Assembly: GCA_001464035.1 (NCBI GenBank)
Contig: LNEC01000008.1
Location: 124,001 to 188,000, forward strand
Direction of reading: 5' to 3'
DNA from: Bradyrhizobiaceae bacterium Ga0074131
Lineage (GTDB): Bacteria > Pseudomonadota > Alphaproteobacteria > Rhizobiales > Xanthobacteraceae
DNA length: 64,000 nt
Part shown: in pieces, positions 35,210 to 45,084 of the stretch
Numbering within the stretch: position 1 is the stretch's first letter
How the letters are laid out: the number at the start of each line of letters is the position of its first letter
Notes under the pieces: generated by a model
Told to the model about the DNA's origin: nothing
Databases searched by the model: none
Seen by the model: the letters and a program-made list of their open reading frames with translations, nothing else
Position numbers and translations under genes: made by a program

Positions 35210-38206
35210 TCAAACCGTCACCCCCAGCGCCTTCCATTCACGCAGCGCCCTGGCGTCGCGCGGCGAAACATCGGGGTATTCGGCATCCTCGCCGACGTCT
35301 GGCAGGATCTTCCACGATCGCGCGCATTTGATCCCGACGGCTTTCTCGACCACGACGGCGACGCCCGGCACCTCGTTCAGCCGGAACGCATGGGCCGGGG
35401 CGTCGTCATTGGTCGCCATCGCATTCGAGGTGATGAAGACCTCGGCCAGATCGACGTCGAACAGCGTGTTGAAGATGTTCTTGTCGGAAACATAGACCAG
35501 CGGCGAAGCCTCTAGTGACGAGCCGATGGTCTTGGCGGCGCGCTCGACCTCCAGCGCCCCGGTAACGACGCGGCGGACGTCGCGGATGGTCTCCCATTTC
35601 GCGGCCAGCGTGCCGTCGCGGAACGTCTCAAACTGGGTCGGGAACAGCGTCAGATGCACCGAGGGCTCGGCGTCGGGCCTGTACATCCGCCACGCCTCTT
35701 CGGTGGTGAAACTCAGCACCGGCGCCAGCCATTTCAGGATCGCGTCGCAGATGATGTCGATCGCGGTCAGCGCCGCCTTGCGCGCCGGCGACGACGGCGG
35801 GTCGCAATACAGCGTATCCTTGCGGATATCGAAATAGAACGCCGACAATTCGGTGTTCATGAATGCCGAGAGGCTCGCGACCACGGTCTTGTAGTCGAAT
35901 TCGGCATAGGCCTGGCGCACGATCGCCGCCTGGCCCGCGAGTTGATGCAGCATCAGCCGCTCCAGTTCGGGCATGTCGGCGTGCGCGACCCGGTCGCCGG
36001 GCGAAAAATGCGCGAGCGTGCCGAGCATCCAGCGCATCGAGTTGCGCAGCTTGCGGTAGGTCTCGACAGTGTTCTTCAGGATTTCCGGGCCGATGCGCTG
36101 GTCGTCGACATAGTCGGTGGCGCAGACCCACAGCCGCAGGATATCGGCGCCGGAATCCTTCATCACCTTTTGCGGCTCGATGGTGTTGCCGAGCGACTTC
36201 GACATCTTGCGGCCGTTCTCGTCGAGCGTGAAGCCGTGGGTCAGCACCACGTCGTAGGGCGCGCGGCCGCGGGTGCCGCAGCTTTCCAGCAGCGACGACT
36301 GGAACCAGCCGCGATGCTGGTCGCTGCCCTCCAGATACATCACGGTATCGGCGCCGCCATCGACCTTGCGGACGATGTCGCCGAGTTGGGGAAAATGCTG
36401 GCGGTCTTCCAGCACGAAGGCGTGGGTCGAGCCGGAATCGAACCAAACGTCGCAGATGTCGTCGACCTTCTTCCAATCCTCGCCGGCGCGAGGCCCGAGA
36501 AAGCGTTCGCGCGCGCCGTCCATGTACCAGGCGTCGGCGCCTTCTTCCATGAAGGCTTCGGCGATGCGCTGGTTGACGATCTCGTCCTGCAGGATTTCTG
36601 CAGAGCCATCGCCTTTCTCGCGCACGAACACCGCGATCGGGACGCCCCAGGCGCGCTGGCGCGAGATCACCCAATCAGGCTTGCTATCGATCATGCCGTT
36701 GATGCGGTTGCGGCCCGACGGCGGCACCCATTGCGTCACCGAGATCGCCTGCATCGCGCGGGCGCGCAGCGTGTCGCCCGGCTTCGCCCTGCCGCCATCC
36801 GCGATATCTTGGTCCATCGCGATGAACCATTGCGGCGTGTTGCGGAAGATCACCGGCTTCTTCGAGCGCCAGGAATGCGGATACTGATGCTTGAGCCGGC
36901 CGCGCGCGATGATGTTCCCGGCCTCGGATAATGCCTTGATGACAGCCTCGTTGGCGTCGCCTTTTTCGCCCTTGTCGTTGATCACACGTTTGCCGGTGAA
37001 GCCCGGCGCGTGATCGGTGAAGGCGCCGTTCTCATCGACGGTGTAGGGGATGGTGGCGTTGATGCCGCGCGCCGCCAGACCGCGTGCGTTCGCGGTCCAG
37101 ACCTCGAAATCCTCTCGGCCATGGCCGGGCGCGGTGTGAACGAACCCGGTGCCGGTGTCATCGGTGACGTGTTCGCCTTCGAGCAACGGCACGGTGAATT
37201 CGTAGTTGCCGCCACCCTTCAGCGGATGGGCGCATTCCACCGCATCGAGCGTGTCGGCCGGCAAGTCGCGCATCTTCTCGTAGGCTGCCACCCGCGCCTG
37301 CTTGAACACGGCGTCCGCCAGTGCATCCGCCAAGATCAGCAGATCGCCGTTCCGGGCCCAGTTTTCGCGGGGCGCGTCGGTGACCTTGTAGAGGCCATAG
37401 GAAATTTTCGGCGAGAAGCTGATGGCGCGGTTGCCGGGCAGCGTCCATGGCGTGGTGGTCCAGATCACGACACTGGCGGTGGCGAGCACGTCATGTGCCG
37501 GCGACGTGACTGGAAACTTCACCCACACCGTATCGCTCGTATAGTCCTCGTATTCGATTTCGGCTTCCGCCAGCGCGGTCTTTTCCACCACGCTCCACAT
37601 CACGGGCTTGGAGCCGCGATACAGCAGGCCGTTGGCGGCGAACTTCATCAGTTCGCGCGCGATCTGCGCTTCGGCGGCATAATCCATCGTGGCGTAGGGG
37701 TGGTCCCAGTCGCCGATGATGCCGAGCCGCTTGAATTCCTCGCGCTGCACGTTGAGCCAGTGCGTCGCATAGGCGCGGCATTCCCGGCGGAACGCCACCA
37801 TCGCGGTGGAGTCCTTGAAGTCCGGCTTCTGTTTGCCCTTGGAGCGGTAGTTCTCTTCCTCGATCTTCCATTCGATCGGCAGGCCGTGGCAGTCCCAGCC
37901 CGGCACGTAATTGGAATCGAAGCCGAGCATCTGCTGGCTCTTGGTCACCACGTCCTTGAGGATCTTGTTGAGGGAGTGGCCGATATGGATGTTGCCGTTG
38001 GCGTAAGGCGGGCCGTCATGCAGGACGAATTTGGCCCGGCCGGCGGCGGCCTCGCGGAGCTTGCCGTAGAGGCCGATCTCGTTCCAGCGCTTGAGGATTT
38101 CCGGCTCGCGCTGCGGCAGGCCGGCGCGCATCGGGAATTCCGTCTGCGGCAGGAACAGGGTTCTGGAATAGTCGGTAACGTCGGATCTTTGCGGCTTCTC
38201 GGACAT
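35210..38206 (-). CDS. ileS: IleS, isoleucyl-tRNA synthetase
   Basis: 998-residue class I synthetase. The HIGH signature is in [17 protein letters not shown] near residue 70, and KMSKS is in [17 protein letters not shown]. The editing (CP1) domain is recognised by [14 protein letters not shown] and [17 protein letters not shown]. The anticodon-binding helical domain follows. No zinc-binding C-terminal Cys cluster is present: the tail ends [18 protein letters not shown], as in the alphaproteobacterial type. The start is set at [16 protein letters not shown], seven codons after the first available ATG. It transcribes toward lspA. Confidence 0.97.
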   Translation of the reverse strand: MSEKPQRSDVTDYSRTLFLPQTEFPMRAGLPQREPEILKRWNEIGLYGKLREAAAGRAKFVLHDGPPYANGNIHIGHSLNKILKDVVTKSQQMLGFDSNYVPGWDCHGLPIEWKIEEENYRSKGKQKPDFKDSTAMVAFRRECRAYATHWLNVQREEFKRLGIIGDWDHPYATMDYAAEAQIARELMKFAANGLLYRGSKPVMWSVVEKTALAEAEIEYEDYTSDTVWVKFPVTSPAHDVLATASVVIWTTTPWTLPGNRAISFSPKISYGLYKVTDAPRENWARNGDLLILADALADAVFKQARVAAYEKMRDLPADTLDAVECAHPLKGGGNYEFTVPLLEGEHVTDDTGTGFVHTAPGHGREDFEVWTANARGLAARGINATIPYTVDENGAFTDHAPGFTGKRVINDKGEKGDANEAVIKALSEAGNIIARGRLKHQYPHSWRSKKPVIFRNTPQWFIAMDQDIADGGRAKPGDTLRARAMQAISVTQWVPPSGRNRINGMIDSKPDWVISRQRAWGVPIAVFVREKGDGSAEILQDEIVNQRIAEAFMEEGADAWYMDGARERFLGPRAGEDWKKVDDICDVWFDSGSTHAFVLEDRQHFPQLGDIVRKVDGGADTVMYLEGSDQHRGWFQSSLLESCGTRGRAPYDVVLTHGFTLDENGRKMSKSLGNTIEPQKVMKDSGADILRLWVCATDYVDDQRIGPEILKNTVETYRKLRNSMRWMLGTLAHFSPGDRVAHADMPELERLMLHQLAGQAAIVRQAYAEFDYKTVVASLSAFMNTELSAFYFDIRKDTLYCDPPSSPARKAALTAIDIICDAILKWLAPVLSFTTEEAWRMYRPDAEPSVHLTLFPTQFETFRDGTLAAKWETIRDVRRVVTGALEVERAAKTIGSSLEASPLVYVSDKNIFNTLFDVDLAEVFITSNAMATNDDAPAHAFRLNEVPGVAVVVEKAVGIKCARSWKILPDVGEDAEYPDVSPRDARALREWKALGVTV

Positions 38207-38395
38207 GAATGCTCTGGTTTGGCTCAAGGGCGCGAGATACGCGATGCATCGCGGGTGAATGGATGAGGTCCCGGTCTTGCGCCGCAGATCGCTCAGGCGG
38301 AAGCCGGGCCGCTAATGCTGATGGTGCGCCGCGCAAACATGGGGCTTCCATAGCAGCCGGGTGGGGGAATCGCAAAGCCCGCCTCATATCGGCCG

Positions 38396-38965
38396 TTAGT
38401 CCTTGGATAACGGTTTCGAGCGATGGGGGCGGGCCGGATTGCCGGTTACGGTCTGGTCGGCCTCGACATCCCGCGTCACCACGCTGCCGGCCCCGATCAC
38501 GGCGCCGTCGCCAATCGTCACGCCGGGCAGGATGATGGCGCCACCGCCGATCCAGACGTCGCTCCCGATTTGCACCGGGCGTCCGAATTCGAGGCCTTCG
38601 CGGCGCATCCCGGCGTCCCGGGGATGATCCGCGGCGTAGATCTGAACCGCCGGCCCAATCTGGGTGCGGTCGCCGATTCTGACCTCGACGACATCCAGGA
38701 TGACGCAGTTGAAGTTCATGAAGACGCCGTCGCCGAGGCGGATATTATAGCCGAAATCACAAAAGAACGGCGGGCGGATCACGGCGCCGCCGCCGACATG
38801 CGCGAGCCGCTCGGATAGCAGCGCATGCCGCTCCGATACTGGCTGCGCCAGCGCCGCGTTGTAGCGCACCAGCCAGGCCTTGGTCACCGCCTGGTCGGCT
38901 GCAATATCGGCGTCGGGGCGATAGAGTTCGCCGGCCAGCATCTTTTGCTTTTCGGTTTTGCTCAA
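38396..38965 (-). CDS. Sugar O-acetyltransferase (Maa/NodL-like hexapeptide family)
   Basis: 189-residue left-handed beta-helix acyltransferase. The N-terminal Maa/NodL domain reads TEKQKMLAGELYRPDADI. Hexapeptide repeats follow (GYNIRLGDGVFMNFN, VRIGDRTQIGPAVQIY), with the catalytic His in AADHPRDAG and the closing coils VWIGGGAIILPGVTIGDGAVIGAGSVVTRDV. It transfers acetyl from acetyl-CoA to a hydroxyl of a sugar. NodL in rhizobia acetylates Nod factors, but no nod genes surround this one and a housekeeping maltose-acetyltransferase-type role is more likely. The ATG overlaps the ribF stop as ATGA, so translation is coupled. Confidence 0.9.
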   Translation of the reverse strand: MSKTEKQKMLAGELYRPDADIAADQAVTKAWLVRYNAALAQPVSERHALLSERLAHVGGGAVIRPPFFCDFGYNIRLGDGVFMNFNCVILDVVEVRIGDRTQIGPAVQIYAADHPRDAGMRREGLEFGRPVQIGSDVWIGGGAIILPGVTIGDGAVIGAGSVVTRDVEADQTVTGNPARPHRSKPLSKD

Positions 38966-39945
38966 TCGATTTCTCCAAGCTTCGGAAACGCGTCCGGCGC
39001 CGCCGCCAGCGCCGCGCGCGCCTTGGCGCTGTCGTCATCCATCTGGCGCACCAGCGCTTCGACGCCGTCGAACTTCACTTCGTCGCGGATGAAGGCGACA
39101 AAGGCGACGTCCAGCGACGTCCCATACAGGTCGCCCTTGAAATCGAACAGGAAGACTTCCAGTAGCGGCGCGCCGTTGTCGAAGGTGGGGCGGCGGCCGA
39201 AGCTGGCGACGCCATCGAGGCGCGCATGATCTCGTGCGTCCCCGCGGCCGACCCGCACCGCATAGATGCCGTGCTTGAGTCCGCAATTTCTGTCGAGGCG
39301 GATATTGGCGGTCGGGTAGCCGAGATCGCGGCCGCGCTTCTCGCCATGGATCACCGTGCCGGCCACGAACCACGGGCCGCCGAGCATCGCGGTGGCGTCG
39401 TCGATCTGCCCTTCCGCCAGCGCCATCCGGATCGCGCTTGAGGAGACCGGCCGCTCGTCGATGTCGACATGGGCCTGGACATCGACCTCGATTCCGAGCC
39501 GGGGCGCTTCGCTGACCAGCAGGCTCGGCGAGCCGACCCGGCCCTTGCCGAAATGAAAGTCGTAGCCGACCGCGATTCCGCTGATTCCGAGCCGTTCGAT
39601 CAGGTCATGGCGAATGAAGTCCTGCGCCGTGGTCCCGGCCCGGCCCTTGTCGAAGGTCATCACCACGGCGCCGGAAAGCCCGGTCCCGGCCAGAAGCCTC
39701 AGCTTGCTGACCTCGTCGGTGAGCCGGAACTGGGGGGTGTTCGGACTGAAGAAGCTGCGGGGATGAGGCTCGAAGGTCACCGCCAGCGCCGGCCGGCCAT
39801 GGGCCTGGCCCATCTGCAGGGCGGCCGCGATGACAGCGCGGTGGCCGAGATGGACGCCATCGAAATTGCCCATCGCCACCACCGCCCCCTTGGGAATGGC
39901 CGCCGCGGGCGTGGTGTCGCGAATCACAACAAAACCGGACGTCAT
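38962..39945 (-). CDS. ribF: RibF, bifunctional riboflavin kinase / FAD synthetase
   Basis: 327 residues. The N-terminal adenylyltransferase domain has VAMGNFDGVHLGHRAVI and TFEPHPRSFF. The second nucleotide-binding block is GYDFHFGKGRVGS, and SSSAIRMALAEG precedes the kinase. The C-terminal flavokinase has GRDLGYPTANIRL and GIYAVRVG. It makes FMN from riboflavin and then FAD. The start MTSGFVVIRDTTPAAAI is chosen over a 32-codon longer frame of unlikely composition. It is followed by the coupled acetyltransferase gene. Confidence 0.96.
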   Translation of the reverse strand: MTSGFVVIRDTTPAAAIPKGAVVAMGNFDGVHLGHRAVIAAALQMGQAHGRPALAVTFEPHPRSFFSPNTPQFRLTDEVSKLRLLAGTGLSGAVVMTFDKGRAGTTAQDFIRHDLIERLGISGIAVGYDFHFGKGRVGSPSLLVSEAPRLGIEVDVQAHVDIDERPVSSSAIRMALAEGQIDDATAMLGGPWFVAGTVIHGEKRGRDLGYPTANIRLDRNCGLKHGIYAVRVGRGDARDHARLDGVASFGRRPTFDNGAPLLEVFLFDFKGDLYGTSLDVAFVAFIRDEVKFDGVEALVRQMDDDSAKARAALAAAPDAFPKLGEID

Positions 39946-40182
39946 TTCAGGGGTTCTTCGGGTCAAAGCAGTAAATAGGGTGGCGGAGGGACCGTGACGC
40001 GGCGGCTGCAACGAAGTCAAGCCGGGCCGGATCGACCGCAAAACGGGTGTTGTGGCCCGGTTTCCCGCAGGGATCGGTTAACGGGCTGTTTAACGGCTGG
40101 TGCTACTGGTGGCGGGCGGACTGCGGGGCTTTGGCCTGGCGCAGGCTCGTTGATGGCTTGTAGCGTTGCGAGGGGAATCAAG

Positions 40183-40578
40183 ATGGCGGTTGATTTGTCG
40201 ATGTCGGTTCTGGTGGTGGACGACTACAACACCATGATCCGTATCATCCGAAATCTCCTGAAGCAGCTCGGCTTCGAAAACATCGATGACGCCAGCGACG
40301 GATCGGCGGCGCTGAACAAGATGCGCGGCAAGAAATACGGGCTGGTGATCTCAGACTGGAACATGGAGCCGATGACCGGCTACGATCTGTTGCGCGAGGT
40401 TCGCGCCGACCCCAATCTCGCCACCACGCCGTTCATCATGATCACGGCGGAATCCAAAACCGAAAACGTGATTGCCGCGAAGAAGGCCGGCGTCAACAAC
40501 TACATCGTCAAGCCGTTCAATGCCGCCACGCTGAAGACCAAGATCGAGGCGGTCTTTCCCGATATGGCCAGCGCGTAA
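40183..40578 (+). CDS. CheY-like single-domain response regulator
   Basis: 131-residue receiver domain with no output domain. Acidic pocket Asp13-Asp14 (VVDDYN), phosphoacceptor Asp58 (VISDWNMEPMTG), Thr88 (IMITAE) and Lys110 (IVKPFN). The sequence from LVVDDYNTMIRIIRNLLKQLG is close to CheY and to orphan CheY-like regulators of alphaproteobacteria. ATG follows GAGGGGAA. No chemotaxis or kinase gene adjoins, so the partner cannot be named; motor control or a stress phosphorelay are both possible. It is monocistronic, with an intergenic repeat directly after the stop. Confidence 0.92.
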   Translation: MAVDLSMSVLVVDDYNTMIRIIRNLLKQLGFENIDDASDGSAALNKMRGKKYGLVISDWNMEPMTGYDLLREVRADPNLATTPFIMITAESKTENVIAAKKAGVNNYIVKPFNAATLKTKIEAVFPDMASA

Positions 40579-40586
40579 GCTCTTCA

Positions 40587-40642
40587 CCTCGCCCCGCTTG
40601 CGGCGAGGGGTCGAAATTCGCGGTAGCGAATTTCGGGTGAGG
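40587..40642. repeat. Double-hairpin intergenic repeat after the CheY-like gene
   Basis: Two adjacent stems: CCTCGCC pairs with GGCGAGG, then CGAAATTCGC at 40612-40621 pairs perfectly with GCGAATTTCG at 40626-40635. GGGTGAGG closes it. It lies between convergent genes and may end both transcripts. Confidence 0.8.
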
Positions 40643-40650
40643 CATCCTCT

Positions 40651-41505
40651 TCACCACCTCAACTCCCGCATCAGCGCCTTGGGCGGGTGCCCAAACAGTT
40701 CCTTCACCGAAGCGGAGTCGAACTGATCGAGCCCCTCGAACTCTTCGGAGTGGATGCCGCGGGTCACGAACAGGCAGTCGATGCCGAAGCCATGCGCGCC
40801 GGCGAGATCGGTCCGCACGGAATCTCCGATCGCCAGCACGCGATTGAGTTCGATGACATGGCTCTGGCGTTCGGCCGCGAGCTCGATGGCGCGCTCATAG
40901 ATAGGCCGGTGCGGCTTGCCGTAAAAGATCACCTCGCCGCCGAGCTCGCGATAGAGCTCGGCGATCGCGCCCGCGCAATAGATCAGGCGGTCGCCGCGCT
41001 CGACCACGATGTCGGGGTTGGCGCAGATCAGCGTCAGTTGGCGCTCGCGCGCCTTCAGCAACATGCTGCGGTAGTCCTCCGCGGATTCGGTTTCGTCGTC
41101 GAACAGGCCGGTGCAGACGATGTAATCGGCGGCTTCCAGCGGCGCGGACGGTGCATCCAGGCCGCGATAGATCGAATTGTCGCGCTCGGGGCCGAGCCAA
41201 AACATTTTCTTGCCCGGATGGTCGGCGACGAAATGCCGGGTCAGGTCGCCCGAACTGACGATGGCGTCATAGGTCTCGTCGGCGATGCCGAGCTTGCGCA
41301 ATTGCCGTTGCACCGAATCGGCGGGCCGCGGCGCGTTGGTAATGAGGATCACCGTGCCGCCCTGGGAGCGGAAACCTTGAAGCGCGTCGCAGGCGTCGGG
41401 GAATGCCACGAGGCCGTTGTGAACCACGCCCCAGATGTCGGAGAGCACGACATCGACGCCAGCGACGAGATCGCGCAGCCGCTCGGCAAAACGGAGTCCG
41501 GTCAT
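40651..41505 (-). CDS. HAD-superfamily class IIA protein (TIGR01459 type)
   Basis: 284 residues. Motif I reads VLSDIWGVVHNG: Asp23 is the nucleophile position, but the second Asp of the usual DxD is Trp25. Motif II is VILITNAPRP, motif III IFYGKPHRPIY, and motif IV LAIGDSVRTDLAGAHGFG. The cap and overall layout are those of NagD-like class IIA HAD proteins. The DxW form is, to my knowledge, characteristic of this subfamily, so it may have unusual or no phosphatase activity. It shares strand with the EAL gene upstream, 15 bases away, and is probably cotranscribed with it. Confidence 0.85.
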   Translation of the reverse strand: MTGLRFAERLRDLVAGVDVVLSDIWGVVHNGLVAFPDACDALQGFRSQGGTVILITNAPRPADSVQRQLRKLGIADETYDAIVSSGDLTRHFVADHPGKKMFWLGPERDNSIYRGLDAPSAPLEAADYIVCTGLFDDETESAEDYRSMLLKARERQLTLICANPDIVVERGDRLIYCAGAIAELYRELGGEVIFYGKPHRPIYERAIELAAERQSHVIELNRVLAIGDSVRTDLAGAHGFGIDCLFVTRGIHSEEFEGLDQFDSASVKELFGHPPKALMRELRW

Positions 41506-41520
41506 GGCGGGGATGGCCGG

Positions 41521-42999
41521 TCAGCCCGGCCCGGCGGCACGACGCGCCAGCGCGGCATTGCCGGTCGTCCGCGCCGGAGGCTCGATGGCCGGACTTTGCA
41601 GGGGAGCCTTCTTGCTGGAGCCATTGGGTTCCTGGGCCTGGTTCGGAGGGGCCTCGCCGGTAGCAGATGCCCCCTCGGGCCGCAACGGCCGGGGCGGCGC
41701 GAACAGGAATCCCTGCCCGAACCGCACGTCATAATCGAGCAGATCGACCACGGCGCGCTCGCCCTCGATCCGTTCAGCGATCAGGTCGATGCCGAAGCGG
41801 CCGAGCAGATCGGAAAGATCCGATGGGTGAATGTCGGTGTTGGAACTCTGCCGCTGGTCGAGCAGCAGGGCGGCGGGTACCTTGATGAAGCGGACGCCGC
41901 GGTCGGCCAGTTCCCGCGGCTCAATCCGGAGATCGGTGACGTGGTCGATCGAGAAGCGGTAGCCGCGCTGCGCCAGCGCTGCCAGATGCTCGGTCTCGGT
42001 CGGGCCAAGGTTGCGAAACGTCGCCTGCTTGAATTCAAGCACAAAGGACGGCGCCAGCGCGCGATTGGCCTCGAGGAAATCGAGGCATTGCGCAAAGGTG
42101 GTGGGATTGCCGAGCGTCGCCGCGGCGACGTTGCAGAAGATCCCGACGTCCTTGTTGCGAACCATCAGGCGGCGCAGCACCTGCACGCAGCGCAGCATCA
42201 CCATGTGATCGATTCGCCCGATCAGCCCGGCGGCTTCCGCGACCGCGATGAAATCCTCGGCGGCGATGACTTCGTCCTTGTCGTCGCGCAGCCGCGTGAC
42301 CGCCTCGTAGAAGCGCACCTTGCGCTGCGGCAGGCTAACCATCGGCTGCAGATAGATGTCGATGCGGTTGTCCTCGACCGCGCCCTTCACGGCGCCGAGG
42401 ATCTGCGCCTGGCTGCGCGAGGCCGCCGTTTTGGCGGGGGTGGCAGGGGGTGCCGCAACAGTGGGCAGCGCCGCGGCAGGCGTTGCCGCGGCGGGCGCGA
42501 GAGCGCTGCCCGTTGCCTCGTCGACATCAGACGGTTCGCTCTGAGCGGCGCCATCCGGCGGGCTCACAGGCTGAGGCGGCGCGGCGGCCGCGCCCGACGC
42601 CAGCATGTCGTCGTGGCTGGCAACCGAGGCTGCGAGCTGCTTGACCAGCACGCCGAGTTCGTTGATCTCGCCGGTCACGGTCTGGATACGGTCGGCGGCG
42701 GCCGAGTTCGCCGACACCACCCGGCCCTCGACGGCGGCGAGGCGGCGCCCGAATTCGGCGACCTGGCGGGCAAGGTCGGCGGTGCCGCGCGACAGATCCG
42801 CGATCTGGCCACCGACATCGCTGCGGTCCCGCAGCCGCATCGACACGGCGTTGTAGAGGATCAGGAAGGTCAGCGCGGTGAGCGCCACGATCGCGGATTC
42901 CGAACCGCTGATGCCCAGCACCGAATACAGGATCAGGCCGAGCGAGGCCGCGACCAGCACCATGCAGATGGCGATGAAAACCGTGGAAATGCGAATCAT
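41521..42999 (-). CDS. Membrane-anchored EAL-domain protein with altered metal site
   Basis: 492 residues. Two hydrophobic helices (6-26 and 34-52) anchor it, followed by a coiled-coil region (60-130), an Ala/Pro linker (135-200) and an EAL domain (200-440). Compared with RocR numbering, every key residue is found at a constant offset of 57: Glu232, Asn290, Glu322, Asp352, Lys373, Glu409 and Gln429. The one exception is position 353, where Asp296 of RocR is His. The usual DDFGTG loop reads DHVTDL. Cyclic-di-GMP hydrolysis is therefore doubtful, and a binding or signalling role is likelier. No GGDEF domain is present. Confidence 0.88.
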   Translation of the reverse strand: MIRISTVFIAICMVLVAASLGLILYSVLGISGSESAIVALTALTFLILYNAVSMRLRDRSDVGGQIADLSRGTADLARQVAEFGRRLAAVEGRVVSANSAAADRIQTVTGEINELGVLVKQLAASVASHDDMLASGAAAAPPQPVSPPDGAAQSEPSDVDEATGSALAPAAATPAAALPTVAAPPATPAKTAASRSQAQILGAVKGAVEDNRIDIYLQPMVSLPQRKVRFYEAVTRLRDDKDEVIAAEDFIAVAEAAGLIGRIDHMVMLRCVQVLRRLMVRNKDVGIFCNVAAATLGNPTTFAQCLDFLEANRALAPSFVLEFKQATFRNLGPTETEHLAALAQRGYRFSIDHVTDLRIEPRELADRGVRFIKVPAALLLDQRQSSNTDIHPSDLSDLLGRFGIDLIAERIEGERAVVDLLDYDVRFGQGFLFAPPRPLRPEGASATGEAPPNQAQEPNGSSKKAPLQSPAIEPPARTTGNAALARRAAGPG

Positions 43000-43136
43000 G
43001 CCGCGCGCGACGCCCTCAGGTCCAGACTGCCCCGCCGGGAGGAACGGAAAGCCGCACGCATCGTCCGTATCCTGCGCTCCTCCGGGCGCCGCGAGCTTAG
43101 CATCAATGTTGATTCGAAGAGCTACTGTTCTTTTGG

Positions 43137-44252
43137 TCAGCTCGGAATCGCCGGTCCCACCTGGTCGGCCATCACAGCGCCGCGTTCGCCGAGCGGCTTG
43201 GGCCGTCCCACCGTCGTATCCCGCGCCGTCTGGTGCTCGATTTCCGAGTTCAGTTCAGCGCCGCACAGCACCATGACGGCGGACATCCACATCCACATCA
43301 TGAGGCCGATGGCGGCGCCGAGCGAGCCGTAGGTCGCGTCGTAGTTTCCGAAGTTCGACAGATACCAGGACAGCAGCGAGGAGCCCGCGATCCAGAGCAG
43401 GGCCGCCACCAGCGTCCCGATGCTGAGCCACTCCCATTGCGCCGCCCGGCGGCTCGGTCCGAACCGGTAGAGCACGGCGAGCGCCGCCAGCAGGATCGCG
43501 AACATCACCGGCCATCGCGCCAGGCTGACGATGATCTTGCTTTCTTGCGCGAGGCCGAGATGGTCGAGCGCGAGCGGCAGCGCCACCACTGCGCTCGCCA
43601 TCACCATCAGGGCAATGATTCCGCCGGTCGTGAAGGCCAGTGAAAGCAGGTTGAGCCGGAAGAATCCGCGTTTCTCGCGCTCGCCATAGACCACATTCAA
43701 GGCCTCGATCACGGCCTTGACGCCGGCATTGGCGCTCCAGATCGCGAGCCCGAGGCCGAACAGGAACGTGACGCCGAGCGTGGCATCGCCCTTGGCTAGC
43801 ACCCGCGCGATCTGGTCCTCCACGATCTGGAACGAGCCCTGCGGCAGCATGACGGCCAGGGTTTGCAGGTTGGCTCCGATGGTGGAGGGATCAGCGAACA
43901 ATCCATAGGACGATACCAGCGCCGTGATGGCGGGAAACACCGCCAGCAGACCGAAGAACACCACACCTGCAGCGGTGGCGAGCAGACGATCCTCGCCGAT
44001 CTGCTGATAGGTACGCCACAGGATATCCTTCCAGCCCGCCCAGGGAATATGGAACGGGCTGCTGGAAAGCCGGCCGCGGCCATGTTGTGAGATTTCAGGC
44101 ACGGGAGAATCGCCCAGCGCGATAACTGGTTCCAGCACCGGCTTGGGCGATGATATCGCTTGCAGATAGCGCTGAGCGGTCAGGACGAAGATAGCCGTGG
44201 CTGCGATCAGCAAGAGATTGTCGGTGGCGTCGGGGCGACGGCTGCGTATCAT
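43137..44252 (-). CDS. YihY/virulence factor BrkB family membrane protein
   Basis: 371-residue inner-membrane protein of the YihY (formerly ribonuclease BN) family. An N-terminal segment (NLLLIAATAIFVLTAQRYL) precedes the conserved core: AAGVVFFGLLAVFPAITALVS, GTLGV-like VTFLFGLGLAIWSANAGVK, EALNVVYGEREKRGFFRLN and GSLGAAIGLMMWMWMSAVM, with further helices. The function is not established in the family. The start overlaps the stop of the holin-like gene by ATGA, so the pair is coupled. The C terminus is basic and cytoplasmic. Confidence 0.9.
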   Translation of the reverse strand: MIRSRRPDATDNLLLIAATAIFVLTAQRYLQAISSPKPVLEPVIALGDSPVPEISQHGRGRLSSSPFHIPWAGWKDILWRTYQQIGEDRLLATAAGVVFFGLLAVFPAITALVSSYGLFADPSTIGANLQTLAVMLPQGSFQIVEDQIARVLAKGDATLGVTFLFGLGLAIWSANAGVKAVIEALNVVYGEREKRGFFRLNLLSLAFTTGGIIALMVMASAVVALPLALDHLGLAQESKIIVSLARWPVMFAILLAALAVLYRFGPSRRAAQWEWLSIGTLVAALLWIAGSSLLSWYLSNFGNYDATYGSLGAAIGLMMWMWMSAVMVLCGAELNSEIEHQTARDTTVGRPKPLGERGAVMADQVGPAIPS

Positions 44253-44833
44253 GCTTGCGTTCGCCGTACCTGTTGGCGTCGTAGAGCCGCCCAACCTAGC
44301 AGCGAAGCTGCCAATATCAGGCCGGCCTGCATCTTCCTGGTGTCCCCGACCGATTGCGGGCGGGATGTCGCCCGTCCAGGGCTGGCGCCGCTCACCGGGG
44401 TGGCCGACGCCCGCAGGATCGCCGCCGCGGTATCGCTGGCGGCCTCAGCTCGCGCCGGTTTCATCGGATTGGCCTTGAGGGCGACACGCAGGCGGCTGGC
44501 TAGAGAGGGGAAGTGAGGCGTGGATCGCTTCAGCCGGGTGGCGGCCACTCCCGCACAGATCGCCGCGATCGCCACCAGCAAGCCGCCGATGGCGCCGAAC
44601 GCCTGAAATAGTCCGTAGTTAATTTCGATCCAACGAAACAGCGCGGTGACGCCGACCAGGAGCGCCGCGATCAGGAAAACGCCCGCGGCGGCGAACATCC
44701 CGGCGGCAACGGCATAGGATGTGACCGTGTTGGTCGCCTGACTGGTGCGGTCGCGCAGATACGATTGCGTCGCCCGCGTGATATAGCCCAGTTTGAGCGC
44801 TAACCCCGCTCGCAGCAAGCCGCTGGAGAGCAT
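44249..44833 (-). CDS. Holin-like small membrane protein
   Basis: 194 residues with two adjacent transmembrane helices (AGMFAAAGVFLIAALLVGVTALF and AFGAIGGLLVAIAAICAGVAA) and a third weak hydrophobic segment near the C terminus (AGLILAASLLGWAAL). This two-helix arrangement resembles the family annotated as phage holin family proteins, although such genes are widespread on chromosomes and need not be phage-derived. An amphipathic start (LLRAGLALKLGYITRATQSYL) may lie on the membrane. It is coupled to the YihY gene by a four-base overlap. The role is unknown; membrane organisation or stress response would be guesses. Confidence 0.75.
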   Translation of the reverse strand: MLSSGLLRAGLALKLGYITRATQSYLRDRTSQATNTVTSYAVAAGMFAAAGVFLIAALLVGVTALFRWIEINYGLFQAFGAIGGLLVAIAAICAGVAATRLKRSTPHFPSLASRLRVALKANPMKPARAEAASDTAAAILRASATPVSGASPGRATSRPQSVGDTRKMQAGLILAASLLGWAALRRQQVRRTQA

Positions 44834-45084
44834 GTCCGTGATTCCTTCGCCGCAGCGCCGCCCATCAGCGTTGCGGTGATTGAACGTGGAGAGGTTTCGA
44901 AGGTTCCGGTGATGCCGAGTGTCCCGGGGGGGTGCGGCGTAAAACGCCGTTTCGCGAAACCGAGACCTGTCGCGTCGATTCGAGCGTGCATACTTGAGGT
45001 CCGGCTCTGCCGCGCACCGACGCAGCGCGTCGAAGGCGCGCGTGCAGGGCGCTGCACCGCGTCGGGGACGGAAGAGCGGCGTCC

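Noticed and set aside
38207..38395. T-box or other riboswitch upstream of ileS
   Set aside because: No T-box core, specifier stem or antiterminator was seen, and T-boxes are not expected in alphaproteobacteria.
38396..38965. NodL (Nod-factor acetyltransferase)
   Set aside because: There are no nod boxes or nod genes, and it is coupled to ribF. The sequence fits general maltose-type sugar acetyltransferases equally well.
40687..43332. An 881-codon open frame on the plus strand
   Set aside because: It runs antisense through the HAD, EAL and part of the YihY genes, all of which have clear motifs. The antisense product is Arg/Ala/Asp/His low complexity, a normal effect of GC-rich codons.
44249..44833. 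Holin-like gene as a sign of a prophage
   Set aside because: No lysozyme, integrase or structural phage genes are near. The gene is coupled to a YihY housekeeping-type gene.
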